A stretch of 58,118 bases of DNA from Chloroflexota bacterium (GTDB taxonomy: Bacteria; Chloroflexota; UBA6077; JACCZL01). The translations under genes were made by a program, and so were the position numbers. Below the pieces are notes generated by a model. It had not been told where the DNA came from. It saw only the letters and a program-made list of their open reading frames with translations, and did no database searches. Shown here one piece after another: positions 32,592-41,096 of the stretch. How positions within the stretch are numbered: position 1 is the first letter of the stretch; each line of letters opens with the position of its first letter. Location of the stretch: contig JADLFM010000093.1 in NCBI GenBank assembly GCA_020845495.1, positions 1 through 58,118 of the forward strand, given 5' to 3'.

Positions 32592-33791
32592 TCAGCGGAC
32601 GAGGTGGCGCTCGAGTTTGGGCAGATCGAACTCGATGCCAAGGCCAGGACCGTCCGGCACCGTCAGCATGCCCCGCTCGGGGCGCAGGGGGCAGGTCAGC
32701 AGGTCGTCACCAATTGGGTTCGGAGTGCTGGAGAACTCGAAGATCAGGAAGTTCGCCGAGGCTGCCGCGAGGTGCGCCGCGGCCGCGACGTGCACCGACG
32801 TACCCATGCTGACGTGCGCGGCCCAGCGGATGTTGTGCAGATCTGCCACGGTGGCGATCTTCCGCCCCTCACTGATCCCGCCGGCCCGGCAGATGTCCGG
32901 CAGGATCAGGTCGACGGCCTTCCGTGAAAGCCGCTCCTCGAACTGCCAGCGCGTGCATTCCGTCTCGCCGGCCGCAACCGGCATCTCCAGGTCGCGGGAG
33001 AGCGCAACATACCCATCGACGTCCTCGGGCGGGAGCGGGTCTTCGAGCCAGCGGACACCCATCCGCTGAAGCTCGCGGCCGACTTCCAGCGCCGTATGGC
33101 TGGCGTAGGCGCCGTGAGCGTCGACCAGAACGTCAGCCCGTCCATCGACTGCCGCCACGAGTGCGTGCACAGCCGCAAGATCTTCGTCCAGATCACCCCG
33201 GCCAATCGAGACCTTCATGGCGGTAAAGCCATCGGCGATGAAACGCTCGGCGCTCGCGGCGCGCTCCTCGACGGTCCGGCCCGGCACTCCCGACGCATAC
33301 GCGGGGATCTCGGTGCGGAACGGCCCGCCGAGCAAACGGTAGCAGGGCACCCCGAGCAGCTTGCCGGCCAGATCCCAGAGGGCGATGTCGACGCCGGCGA
33401 TGGCCTCTACCTGGTAGCCGGCGACGTGCCCCCGCAGCCGCATGCTGCCGTACATCCGCTCCCACTGCGCCTCGATCGCCAGCGGATCTTCACCGACGAG
33501 CAACGGCGCCAGCACGTCCTCGACGACGGCCACCGTGGCGCGCGGTCCAAGCGGAGCGTGACCCTCGCCCCAGCCAACTGTGCCGTCGTCGGCCGTGATC
33601 TTCACGAGGCAGGACTGGGCCTGGGGAGGGTAGGCGCAGATGTGGCGGTCGCCGATCTCCGAGAGGGCGCGGCGTCGTTCGGGCCGTGCGCCCGCCGGCG
33701 GCTTCAGGCCGGCCCCACCGACGTAATCCTTGTTGCCGACAATCGCGTACGCCTCGACGCTCGCGATTCGGGCGGTCGGTCCATGCACCAT
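32592..33791 (-). CDS. Mandelate racemase/muconate lactonizing enzyme family protein
   Basis: A 399-residue enolase-superfamily enzyme, cytoplasmic and Mg-dependent. The metal ligands are D224 (LVDAHGAY), E250 (WLEDPLPPED) and E276 (AAGETEC). Catalytic bases are K193 (AMKVSIGRG) and a His in WAAHVSMG (H326) with D299. This is the arrangement of the MR subgroup, which includes sugar-acid dehydratases. ATG 33791 is preferred, with GAGGAG 9 nt before it; an ATG at 33812 is in frame. Possible operon with the downstream aldo/keto reductase. Substrate unknown. Confidence 0.9.
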   Translation of the reverse strand: MVHGPTARIASVEAYAIVGNKDYVGGAGLKPPAGARPERRRALSEIGDRHICAYPPQAQSCLVKITADDGTVGWGEGHAPLGPRATVAVVEDVLAPLLVGEDPLAIEAQWERMYGSMRLRGHVAGYQVEAIAGVDIALWDLAGKLLGVPCYRLLGGPFRTEIPAYASGVPGRTVEERAASAERFIADGFTAMKVSIGRGDLDEDLAAVHALVAAVDGRADVLVDAHGAYASHTALEVGRELQRMGVRWLEDPLPPEDVDGYVALSRDLEMPVAAGETECTRWQFEERLSRKAVDLILPDICRAGGISEGRKIATVADLHNIRWAAHVSMGTSVHVAAAAHLAAASANFLIFEFSSTPNPIGDDLLTCPLRPERGMLTVPDGPGLGIEFDLPKLERHLVR

Positions 33792-33954
33792 GGTGTGTCG
33801 CTCCTCGTCCATGCCCTGCCCGGCAGGTGTTGCGGGCTATGGCGGCTCAATAGGTCACGCATGAGGCCGCGCTTGATCGTCAATCGTCTTCACTCCGCAA
33901 GCAGCAGGCTGCGCCAGAGCGCAACGACATGCCGCCAGCGAGCTTCGGTCCAGG

Positions 33955-34608
33955 CTAGCGCAGCCCGCGCGTCTCCCCAACGTACCACGCGCCGACGAGT
34001 AGGATGTCCGCCCAGACGCCCGCCAGCAGGTACGCGCCCAGCACGTCCGATGGCCAGTGTTCGCCGGAGGCAATGCGCCCAATACCCAGGACGAACAGGA
34101 AGGCGGCGGCACCCCCGGCCGCCGGCCAGCGCCAGGAGGGTCGTCGCCATGCAACGACGGCTACCAACGCGATCAGCGTCACCATCGTGCGCATGACGTG
34201 GCCGCTGGGAAACGAGTGCGTGGCGATGATGTCTGCGAGATGCGCGCCGGGCGGCCGTGGGCGGCTAACGATCGTCTTGGCGACCAGCCCCACGAGCTCG
34301 CCGGACAGATCGGCCAGGACGAGCAGAACAGCGGCGTACCGCATGTGCAGCAGCCAGAGCGCCAGCCCGCCGAGCAGTACCAGAATCGTCCAGACCTGGA
34401 CACTTGCCAACTGGTTCACCACGGCCAGCAAGCCCGCACGATACGGTGCGAGACCGAGCGAGAGCGCCTCGTCGCCGGGCAGCAGCCCACCGCGTACGGC
34501 CACCGCGAGAACGAGGAATGGGACGAGCAGCACGGCGGCCGGCAACAACCGTCGTCGTATCGATATTGGACGAGGGGCTGACCCCGGCGTGTTGATTTCG
34601 GCGCCCAT
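33955..34608 (-). CDS. PAP2-family membrane phosphatase
   Basis: A 217-residue membrane protein with about six helices and all three PAP2 motifs: K111-x-x-x-x-R116-P (KTIVSRPRP), PSGH (134-137), and R178 with H184 and D188 in RIASGEHWPSDVL. The active site faces outside the membrane. Typical substrates are lipid phosphates such as undecaprenyl diphosphate or phosphatidate. ATG 34608 has AGAGAG upstream. Stand-alone gene. Confidence 0.9.
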   Translation of the reverse strand: MGAEINTPGSAPRPISIRRRLLPAAVLLVPFLVLAVAVRGGLLPGDEALSLGLAPYRAGLLAVVNQLASVQVWTILVLLGGLALWLLHMRYAAVLLVLADLSGELVGLVAKTIVSRPRPPGAHLADIIATHSFPSGHVMRTMVTLIALVAVVAWRRPSWRWPAAGGAAAFLFVLGIGRIASGEHWPSDVLGAYLLAGVWADILLVGAWYVGETRGLR

Positions 34609-34963
34609 CGATCTCTCTACGCTCTCCTAACGCCCTGCGACACAGTCCAGGGCGGACGCGCCTGCCCCGGACGTGCCGTGGATACCCCGTGAGGTGCGGT
34701 CGGGCCTGCCTGGGCCGTGCCCGGGACAAGTGAGACGATAGCGTACTGCGTCACCGCCCGGTCAGGGTGAGCGGCGAGCGGTGAGATCGGAGTAATGAGC
34801 ACGGGGGAGACGCGCGCGGCGGTATGAGTCAGGCATGGCGCCGGGCGAGTTGGGCACGGAATGGCGGCGAGGGGGTGGAGCGAGCGCCCGGACCCCTCGA
34901 TCCGGGCGCCCGCTCCATTGGAGCACGGCCGGAGTATGGTGGGCGCGCCAGACGGCCGGGCGG
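34609..34963. other. Intergenic region with terminator
   Basis: A 355-bp region between the PAP2 gene start and the SDR gene stop, both on the minus strand. It holds the hairpin at 34877-34916 and presumably the PAP2 promoter. No gene seen. Confidence 0.5.
34877..34916 (-). terminator. Strong hairpin downstream of the SDR gene
   Basis: 16-bp stem with one mismatch (arms 34877-34892 and 34901-34916, GGAGCGAGCGCCCGGA and near-complement) and an 8-nt loop, 47 bp past the SDR stop codon. Confidence 0.6.
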
Positions 34964-35734
34964 CTAGGCGATGCCGAGGCCGCCATCGACGAACAGGTCG
35001 GCGCCGGTGATGTAGCTGCCGGCGTCCGAGCAGATCAGCACCGCCGCGCCGGCACAGTCTTCGGGCTGGCCGACCCGCCCGAGCGGGATCCGCCCCTCGA
35101 TCCGCGCCCGCCCTTCCGGATCGTTCAGCACCTCTTCGTTGCGGAAGGTCTCGAAGGCGCCGGGGGCCAGGTTGTTGACCGTCACGCCGTACTGCGCCAC
35201 CCGTAGCGCCAGGTTGCGGGCCATGCTCAACTGTGCCTGCTTCGTCCCCGCATACACCATCATCTCTGGGTGTGGCTTCATCTGCTGGACGCTGCCAATC
35301 ATCAGCACCCGGCCCCAGCGCCGCTCGCACATCGGCGGCACGGCAAGCTGGGTGAGCTCGAACATCGCCCGCAAGTTGACGGCAATCTGGTGATCGAACT
35401 CCTCAGGCGGGATCTCGGCCCAGGTCCGGCGGTACTGGACCGAGGCGTTGTGGACCAGGATATCGATGCCGCCGAGCGCCTCGACCGACCGTTCGTAGAG
35501 CGAGCGAGCCGCACCTTCCTGGCCGAGCTCGGCCTGGATGGCCTGGGCCTTGACGCCAAAGCGGGCGGCCTCGACGGCGGCTTCCCCGGCAAGCTCGCGG
35601 CTGCGAGCATAGTTGATGACGACGTCGGCGCCGAACTCGGCCAGCCCAAGGGCAATGGCCCGTCCGATGCCGCGCGGTGCGCCGGTGACGAGCGCACGCC
35701 GCCCGTCGAGTCGAAACTTCTGCATGATGCTCAT
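34964..35734 (-). CDS. Short-chain dehydrogenase/reductase (classical SDR)
   Basis: A 256-residue classical SDR. Cofactor motif TGAPRGIG (17-24), NAS (96-98, the NAG variant), N120, catalytic S148, Y161 and K165 (YAGTK). The C-terminal GADLFVDGG is the usual family end. It reduces or oxidises a small carbonyl or alcohol with NAD(P). ATG 35734 has GAGGGACGG upstream; the frame is open much further (to 35926) through repeat DNA. Substrate unknown. Confidence 0.9.
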   Translation of the reverse strand: MSIMQKFRLDGRRALVTGAPRGIGRAIALGLAEFGADVVINYARSRELAGEAAVEAARFGVKAQAIQAELGQEGAARSLYERSVEALGGIDILVHNASVQYRRTWAEIPPEEFDHQIAVNLRAMFELTQLAVPPMCERRWGRVLMIGSVQQMKPHPEMMVYAGTKQAQLSMARNLALRVAQYGVTVNNLAPGAFETFRNEEVLNDPEGRARIEGRIPLGRVGQPEDCAGAAVLICSDAGSYITGADLFVDGGLGIA

Positions 35735-36039
35735 GTCACCGTCCCTCGTCGCCCGGCCCGCTCCCGCTGGAACGATCGGCATGCCACTCGTCGGGGTGGC
35801 CGAGGACCGGGCGGAAGTGTACTCGGCTGACGGTTCTCGCATCTTGGCAAGTAGCGCGAGGCAAGTAGCACGAGACGGGCGCCCATCCGACCGCGCCGAA
35901 GGGTACTCGGCTGGCAGTTCTCGCATCGCCAGCGTGTCATGGGGATGTTAGCTGGCGCTCGACACGAACCAGTTGGTCGAGCCGGTCACCCGCTTGCGAC
36001 CGTGGAGGTGGATGTCGATACTCCATGTGGGAGCCGGCG
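35735..36039. other. Divergent intergenic region with a 25-bp repeat pair
   Basis: A 305-bp region between the SDR (minus) and the EEP phosphatase (plus). It must hold both promoters. It carries two near-identical 25-bp elements (35819, 35903). No gene seen. Confidence 0.5.
35819..35927. repeat. Two 25-bp direct repeats upstream of the SDR gene
   Basis: GTACTCGGCTG(A/G)C(A/G)GTTCTC at 35819-35843 and 35903-35927, two mismatches, 84 bp apart. Their position in a divergent promoter region leaves regulatory binding sites possible. Confidence 0.75.
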
Positions 36040-36774
36040 ATGCCGCTGACCGTACTTAGCTACAACATTCGCCAGGGTGGGACCGGGCGCCTCGCGGAGA
36101 TCGCGGCAGTGATCCGCAAACGGCAGCCGGACGCGATCGCACTGCTCGAAGCTGGGGTTCGCGCGCACGCCGAGACGCTCGCTCACGCGTTCGATATGGC
36201 GCTCGTCTACGGTGAAGGAAACAGCCATCACCATCTGGCCTGGCTGAGCCGGCTCCCGATCTCGCGGAGCGCCAACCACCGCTCGGCGGGGCTGGCGAAG
36301 ACTCTGCTCGAAATTGAGGTCATGGTGGACGGCGCGCCGTTGTCCCTGTTCGCCACGCACCTCGGGTCGCGCTGGGATACGCTGCGGCCGGCTGACGAAA
36401 TACCGGTGCTCCTCGACGTGCTGCGCCGCCTGGATGGCCGGCCTCACCTGCTCGTCGGCGATTTCAACGCGCTCCGAGCCGGCGATCCAGTCGGGATCCG
36501 GCCGGCGGGCCTCGACGATCGGCCGAGCGTCATCGACCGCGCGCCGCGTCTGGCCATCGACCAGATCGTGCGGGCTGGCTACGTCGACTGTTACCGCGCG
36601 CTCCACCCGACCGACCCCGGTTTGACCTACCCGACGTCCGCCCCCTGGCTACGCCTCGACTACGTCTTCATTCCCGAACCGATGGTGCATCGCGTGGCAG
36701 CCTGCGGCGTCGTGACGAGCGAGCTTGCCAGACGGGCCTCCGATCACTTCCCACTTTGGGCAACGCTCGCCTGA
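36040..36774 (+). CDS. Endonuclease/exonuclease/phosphatase (EEP) family hydrolase
   Basis: A 244-residue protein of the DNase I-like EEP fold. Motifs are LSYNIRQGG (N8), the acidic LLEAG (E in alpha-1), FATHLGS, LLVGDFNALRAGD, and the C-terminal LDYVF and SDHFPLWATL (catalytic His). Substrates in this family range from nucleic acids to phospholipids and sugar phosphates. ATG 36040 has GGGAG at about 7 nt; an ATG at 36025 is in frame. No signal peptide. Confidence 0.88.
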   Translation: MPLTVLSYNIRQGGTGRLAEIAAVIRKRQPDAIALLEAGVRAHAETLAHAFDMALVYGEGNSHHHLAWLSRLPISRSANHRSAGLAKTLLEIEVMVDGAPLSLFATHLGSRWDTLRPADEIPVLLDVLRRLDGRPHLLVGDFNALRAGDPVGIRPAGLDDRPSVIDRAPRLAIDQIVRAGYVDCYRALHPTDPGLTYPTSAPWLRLDYVFIPEPMVHRVAACGVVTSELARRASDHFPLWATLA

Positions 36775-36901
36775 AGAGGGGTCGAGGAATCCCGCGGCGG
36801 GGTGTCTTCCCTTCTCACCCCAGACCGGGCGCTTGACAGCACTCCGGGCTGGCCTCTATGTTTGGGCCGGTCGGACACAACCGTGGTGGGGAGGCCCATC
36901 C

Positions 36902-37828
36902 GTGTCATTAGGCGCGTACGTGCTGCGCCGCGTCGTTCGAGGCATCTTCACCCTGTGGCTCGTGGTCACGATCGTGTTCGTGGCGCTACGCCTGTCTGGC
37001 GATCCGGCCACGATGATGCTGTCCGAGAACGCGAGCGCCGAAGACATCGAGCGTCTGCGCGACCAGCTTGGACTGAATCAGCCGCTCCCCATCCAGTATT
37101 GGACGTTCCTGTCAAAGGTCGTCCTTCAGGCCGATCTCGGCCAGTCGATCGCACGCCGCCAGCCGGCCGCCTCAGTCGTCATCGAGCGGCTGGGCGCGAC
37201 CCTCGAACTTGCGGCGGCGGGGTTCGCGATCGCGCTCCTGATCGGCCTGCCGGCCGGCTTGCTCGCCGCCGTCCGGCGAGGGACCATCATCGATCAAGTC
37301 GCGATGGTGGGCGCGTTGCTCGGCCAGGTCATGCCGTCCTTCTTCCTCGGGACGGTGCTAGTGCTCATCTGCGGGCTCTGGCTACGCATCCTGCCGACGT
37401 CCGGAAACGCAACACTCTGGCACCTGATTCTGCCGGCCATCACGGTCGCGGCCGTCGGGGGGGCCAGCATCGCCCGGCTATCGCGCTCGGCGCTGCTAGA
37501 CGTGGTGCGCCAGGACTATATGCGGACGGCGTACGCCAAGGGGCTTCGCGAGCGGACGGCGATCCTGCGCCATGCTCTGCGAAACGCCGCGATTCCGGTC
37601 GTGACGGTGCTGGGCATCCAGCTTGGCCACATGCTCTCGGGCGCGGTCGCTACCGAGGTTGTGTTCGCCTGGCCCGGTGTGGGGCGTCTGGCCGTGACGT
37701 CGATCTTTCTGCGGGATTACCCTGTCGTACAGGCCGTGGTGCTGATGGTGGCCGGCCTGTACGTCGTCCTGAATCTGGCGGTGGACATCCTGTATGGCTG
37801 GCTCGATCCCAAGATCCGGTATCAGTGA
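36902..37828 (+). CDS. ABC transporter permease, DppB type
   Basis: A 308-residue peptide-type permease with about six helices. Features are the opening YVLRRVVRGIFTLWLVVTIVF, RLSGDPA, the RSALLDVVRQDYMRTAYAKG cytoplasmic loop that contacts the ATPase, and the closing VDILYGWLDPKIRY. GTG 36902 has GGGGAGG at 7 nt; the frame is open from 36725 but would overlap the EEP gene. First gene of an operon DppB, DppC, binding protein. No ATPase gene follows. Confidence 0.92.
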   Translation: MSLGAYVLRRVVRGIFTLWLVVTIVFVALRLSGDPATMMLSENASAEDIERLRDQLGLNQPLPIQYWTFLSKVVLQADLGQSIARRQPAASVVIERLGATLELAAAGFAIALLIGLPAGLLAAVRRGTIIDQVAMVGALLGQVMPSFFLGTVLVLICGLWLRILPTSGNATLWHLILPAITVAAVGGASIARLSRSALLDVVRQDYMRTAYAKGLRERTAILRHALRNAAIPVVTVLGIQLGHMLSGAVATEVVFAWPGVGRLAVTSIFLRDYPVVQAVVLMVAGLYVVLNLAVDILYGWLDPKIRYQ

Positions 37829-38726
37829 GGCGGCCGTCGCACCGGCCGATGCGGCGACGCTGCCAGTGGCGCCGGAACGCGCCGCGCGGCGTGGCCGGAT
37901 GGTGCACGTCACGGCGGCCGCCTGGTTTGCAGCCGTCCTGCTGACACTGATCGTCGGGACGGCCATCTTCGCGCCGATCATCAGCCCGCAGGATCCGTAC
38001 GCCCAGGCGCTCGAGCGCCGGCTCGCGCCGCCGGTCTGGATGGCCAACGGCAGTTGGGACCGCCCGCTTGGAGCCGACGACCTCGGGCGTGACATCCTCA
38101 GCCGAGTGCTGCACGGCTCGCGGATCTCGTTGTTCATCGGGTTCACCGCCGCCATCATCGGCGCGGTGGTCGGGACATCGCTCGGGCTGCTCTCCGGCTA
38201 CACCGACAGCCTGCTCTCGGATGGCATCATGCTCCTGGCCGACGCCCAGTTGGCCCTGCCATTTCTAGTACTGGCAATTGGACTGATCGCGGTGATCGGC
38301 CCAAGCCTGGGCGTGTTGATCGTGTTGGCCGGGGTGAGCGGCTGGACCGCGTATGCCCGCGTGATCCGTGGGATGGTGCTGACGCTCCGGGAGCAGGAGT
38401 TCGTACTCGCCGCGCGGACGCTCGGCGCGTCCGCCCCCCGACTGCTGCTCCGCCACATCGGCCCAAACTTGATCTCGACGGTCGTAGTGCTCGCCTCGCT
38501 CCAGCTTGCCTCGGTGATCCTGCTCGAGTCGACCCTCAGCTTCCTCGGCCTCGGTATCCAGCCGCCGGAGGCGTCCTGGGGCTCGATGCTCGGGCTCGGG
38601 CGCGAGTATCTGAATACCGCCTGGTGGATCAGCGTGTTCCCCGGCCTCGCGCTGATGCTGACGATCCTGGCCGTGAGCCTGGGAGGAGACTGGCTGCGCG
38701 ACGTCCTCGACCCGCACCTCACTTAG
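37794..38726 (+). CDS. ABC transporter permease, DppC type
   Basis: A 310-residue permease with six helices, starting at ATG 37794 and overlapping the DppB-type gene by 35 bp. Family elements are the LGADDLGRDILSRVLHG motif, the REQEFVLAARTLGAS loop, and STLSFLGLGIQPPEASWG. Its N-terminal 35 residues are Ala-rich. Partner of the DppB-type permease; transports peptides or other family 5 ligands. Confidence 0.9.
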   Translation: MAGSIPRSGISEAAVAPADAATLPVAPERAARRGRMVHVTAAAWFAAVLLTLIVGTAIFAPIISPQDPYAQALERRLAPPVWMANGSWDRPLGADDLGRDILSRVLHGSRISLFIGFTAAIIGAVVGTSLGLLSGYTDSLLSDGIMLLADAQLALPFLVLAIGLIAVIGPSLGVLIVLAGVSGWTAYARVIRGMVLTLREQEFVLAARTLGASAPRLLLRHIGPNLISTVVVLASLQLASVILLESTLSFLGLGIQPPEASWGSMLGLGREYLNTAWWISVFPGLALMLTILAVSLGGDWLRDVLDPHLT

Positions 38727-38819
38727 TGAGCGCCGAGCGTGGCGACGACCGACTTGATGGGCGCCGTCGCGCCAGGCTGGCCTACACGGATCACGCTCGG
38801 ATGTGAAGGGAGCCCCCCC

Positions 38820-40442
38820 ATGCGCGTCTCTCGGCGACAGTTTACAGCCCTCCTGCTCGGCACCCTCGCGCTGACCGGCTGCCAGCAGGCCAGTCCGGCG
38901 CCAGCAGCCGGCAGCAAGCCGGCGGACAGCAAGCCGGCAGGCGGGCAGACCGCTCCCGCCGGCGGCAGCCAGCAGGCCGCCAAGCCAGCCCAGAAAGACA
39001 ACCTGACCGTCGCAATTGCCGGCGAGCCGAAGACGCTCAACCCGACCGACGAGCTTGGCAACGTCGGCGTGCGGCTGCTTTACCCGATCTTCGACACGCT
39101 GATCCGACGCGACTTCTTCGACAGCAACAAGCTGGTGCCCTCGCTCGCGACGAGCTGGAAGCGAGTCGACGACCTCACCCTCGAACTGAAGTTACGCGAC
39201 AACGTCCTCTTCCATGACGGCTCGAAGATGACCGCCGACGATGTGAAGTTCACCTTCGACCGAGTCATGTCGAAGGATCAAGGCGCCGAGGCGCGCGGCT
39301 ACTTCCTGATCCTCGATAAGGTCGACGCGCCGGATGCGGCGACCGTCCGATTCAAGACCAAGGAGCCGGATCCGCTCCTCGAACAGCGGCTCGCATCCTA
39401 CGGCTCGTGGATCGTGTCGAAGGCCGCTCTGGAGAAGGTCGGTAACGACAAGTTCATCCAGGCGCCCATCGGCACCGGGCCGTACAAGGTCAACGAGTGG
39501 AAGCACGATTCTCAGCTCGTGCTCGACGTCCACGACAAGTACTGGGACGCGGCCCCGGCGGCGAAGCGGATCACCTTCCGCCTGATCCCCGAGACGGCCA
39601 CGCGTGTCTCGGCGCTCCTCGCGGGCGAAGTGGACATCATCACCAACGTACCGCCCGATCAGGTCGACACGATCGAGGGCAATGACGGCACGTACATCAA
39701 GGCGGTGGCGCTCTCGAACATCCACGTCCTGCGCTACAACACGAACTTCCCGGCCATGGCCGACAAGCGGGTCCGGCAGGCGATGAATCTGGCGATCGAC
39801 CGTGAGTCGCTGGTCAAGAACCTCTGGCGTGGCCGGGCAACCGTCCCGAAGGGCTTCCAGTTCGAGGGTGAGTTTGGCTACAACCCAGATCGCAAGCCGC
39901 CGGAGCACAATCCGGACAAGGCGAAGGCCCTGCTGCAAGAGGCGAAGTACGACGGCGGCCAGTTGACCTTCCGAACCTCGCCCGCCTACTACAGCAACGG
40001 TCGTCAGGCGGCCGAGGCCATCGTCGACATGTGGAAGAAGATCGGCCTGAACGCCGAGATCGAAGTGCTCGAACAGGCCGCCATCACCGACATGACGAAC
40101 TCGGGCACCCAGGTCATCACCAATTGGAGCGCAACCTCCACTCTCGGCGACCCGGATGGCTACCTCTGGCGGAACTGGGGGCCGGACAACTCCCAGCAGC
40201 AGAAGGGCTACTGGTCGCCCGCCGAATTCAACAAGCTCGGCCTGGAAGCCCGAACGATCCTCGACCAGAACAAGCGCTACCAGAACTACCAACGGATGAT
40301 CGATATCTTCGAAGATGACGCACCGGGCACGGTGCTGTACATCCCGCTGGAGTCGTACGGGCTGAAGAAGGGGATCGACTGGACACCGTACCCGATCTAC
40401 TACTTCGACCCGCGCGCCTATAACCTGAAGGTCACAGGCTGA
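38820..40442 (+). CDS. Extracellular solute-binding protein, family 5, lipoprotein
   Basis: A 540-residue lipoprotein: VSRRQFTALLLG, lipobox LALTGC (C21), a 35-residue Ala/Lys/Gly linker, then a family 5 (DppA/OppA-like) domain (LTVAIAGEPKTLNPTDE, FHDGSKMTADDVKFTFDRV, IGTGPYKVNEW, RVRQAMNLAIDRE). ATG 38820 has AAGGGAG at about 8 nt. It follows its two permeases. The ligand may be a peptide or another small molecule, as family 5 ligands are varied. Confidence 0.93.
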   Translation: MRVSRRQFTALLLGTLALTGCQQASPAPAAGSKPADSKPAGGQTAPAGGSQQAAKPAQKDNLTVAIAGEPKTLNPTDELGNVGVRLLYPIFDTLIRRDFFDSNKLVPSLATSWKRVDDLTLELKLRDNVLFHDGSKMTADDVKFTFDRVMSKDQGAEARGYFLILDKVDAPDAATVRFKTKEPDPLLEQRLASYGSWIVSKAALEKVGNDKFIQAPIGTGPYKVNEWKHDSQLVLDVHDKYWDAAPAAKRITFRLIPETATRVSALLAGEVDIITNVPPDQVDTIEGNDGTYIKAVALSNIHVLRYNTNFPAMADKRVRQAMNLAIDRESLVKNLWRGRATVPKGFQFEGEFGYNPDRKPPEHNPDKAKALLQEAKYDGGQLTFRTSPAYYSNGRQAAEAIVDMWKKIGLNAEIEVLEQAAITDMTNSGTQVITNWSATSTLGDPDGYLWRNWGPDNSQQQKGYWSPAEFNKLGLEARTILDQNKRYQNYQRMIDIFEDDAPGTVLYIPLESYGLKKGIDWTPYPIYYFDPRAYNLKVTG

Positions 40443-40501
40443 GCGGTGAGAAGCGGAGTGGTGAGGCGCTACGAGGCCACGCGCTGCGAGGTCACGGACT
40501 G

Positions 40502-40921
40502 ATGGGCGGGCGCTGGACGCTCTGGGAGAACGATCGGTTCGCCGTCTTCACGACGGCGAACCCCCACCTCCCCCGCGAGGAGGGCTGTCACGTTCTGGTT
40601 GCACCAAAAGACCCGCCTCCGCACGCCTGGGCTGATCCTGCCCTGACGGGCGCGCTCTTCGAGTTGACGGCGCGGGTCTGTCAGGTGATGGAGCGGCTCG
40701 GGTTGGCGCCCTGGTTCAACCTCCAGGCAAACGGCAACTGGGGACTGTTGCCCGGTGGGGCGCCGCACCTGCACGTCCACATCTACGCTCGTCTGCCCGC
40801 CGGAAAGACCTGGGCCCAGCCCGTCGACTTACCGAAGGTGCCGGGCGAGTTTGGCTTCGCACCCCTGGACGAGGGTGAGCGCGCCCGCCTCTCGGCCGCC
40901 CTGGCCGACGCGCTGAGTTAG
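40502..40921 (+). CDS. HIT-family hydrolase/transferase-like protein
   Basis: A 139-residue protein with the histidine triad HLHVHIYAR (H89, H91, H93) and the upstream N-terminal strand pattern of HIT proteins, a family of nucleotide hydrolases and transferases. GCHVLVAPKDPPPHAWAD resembles the HLLVxPK segment of the family. ATG 40502 has GAGG about 10 nt before it. Located 59 bp after the binding-protein gene; possibly read through. Confidence 0.82.
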   Translation: MGGRWTLWENDRFAVFTTANPHLPREEGCHVLVAPKDPPPHAWADPALTGALFELTARVCQVMERLGLAPWFNLQANGNWGLLPGGAPHLHVHIYARLPAGKTWAQPVDLPKVPGEFGFAPLDEGERARLSAALADALS

Positions 40922-41096
40922 ATCTTCCGGCACGCGCCAGCCGTCTGTTTCGCGCTGCGCCAGCGGCCTGTGCTGGCTTCTGGGTTCGTTCCTGCGCTGA
41001 TACGGGCGGCGACTGAGCCGCCCGTGGAAGCGATTGCGAGTGGCGCGCTCCGTCTGACGCCCCTGGCTCGCTCGCGCGCCGTGGCTGCCGCTCTGG

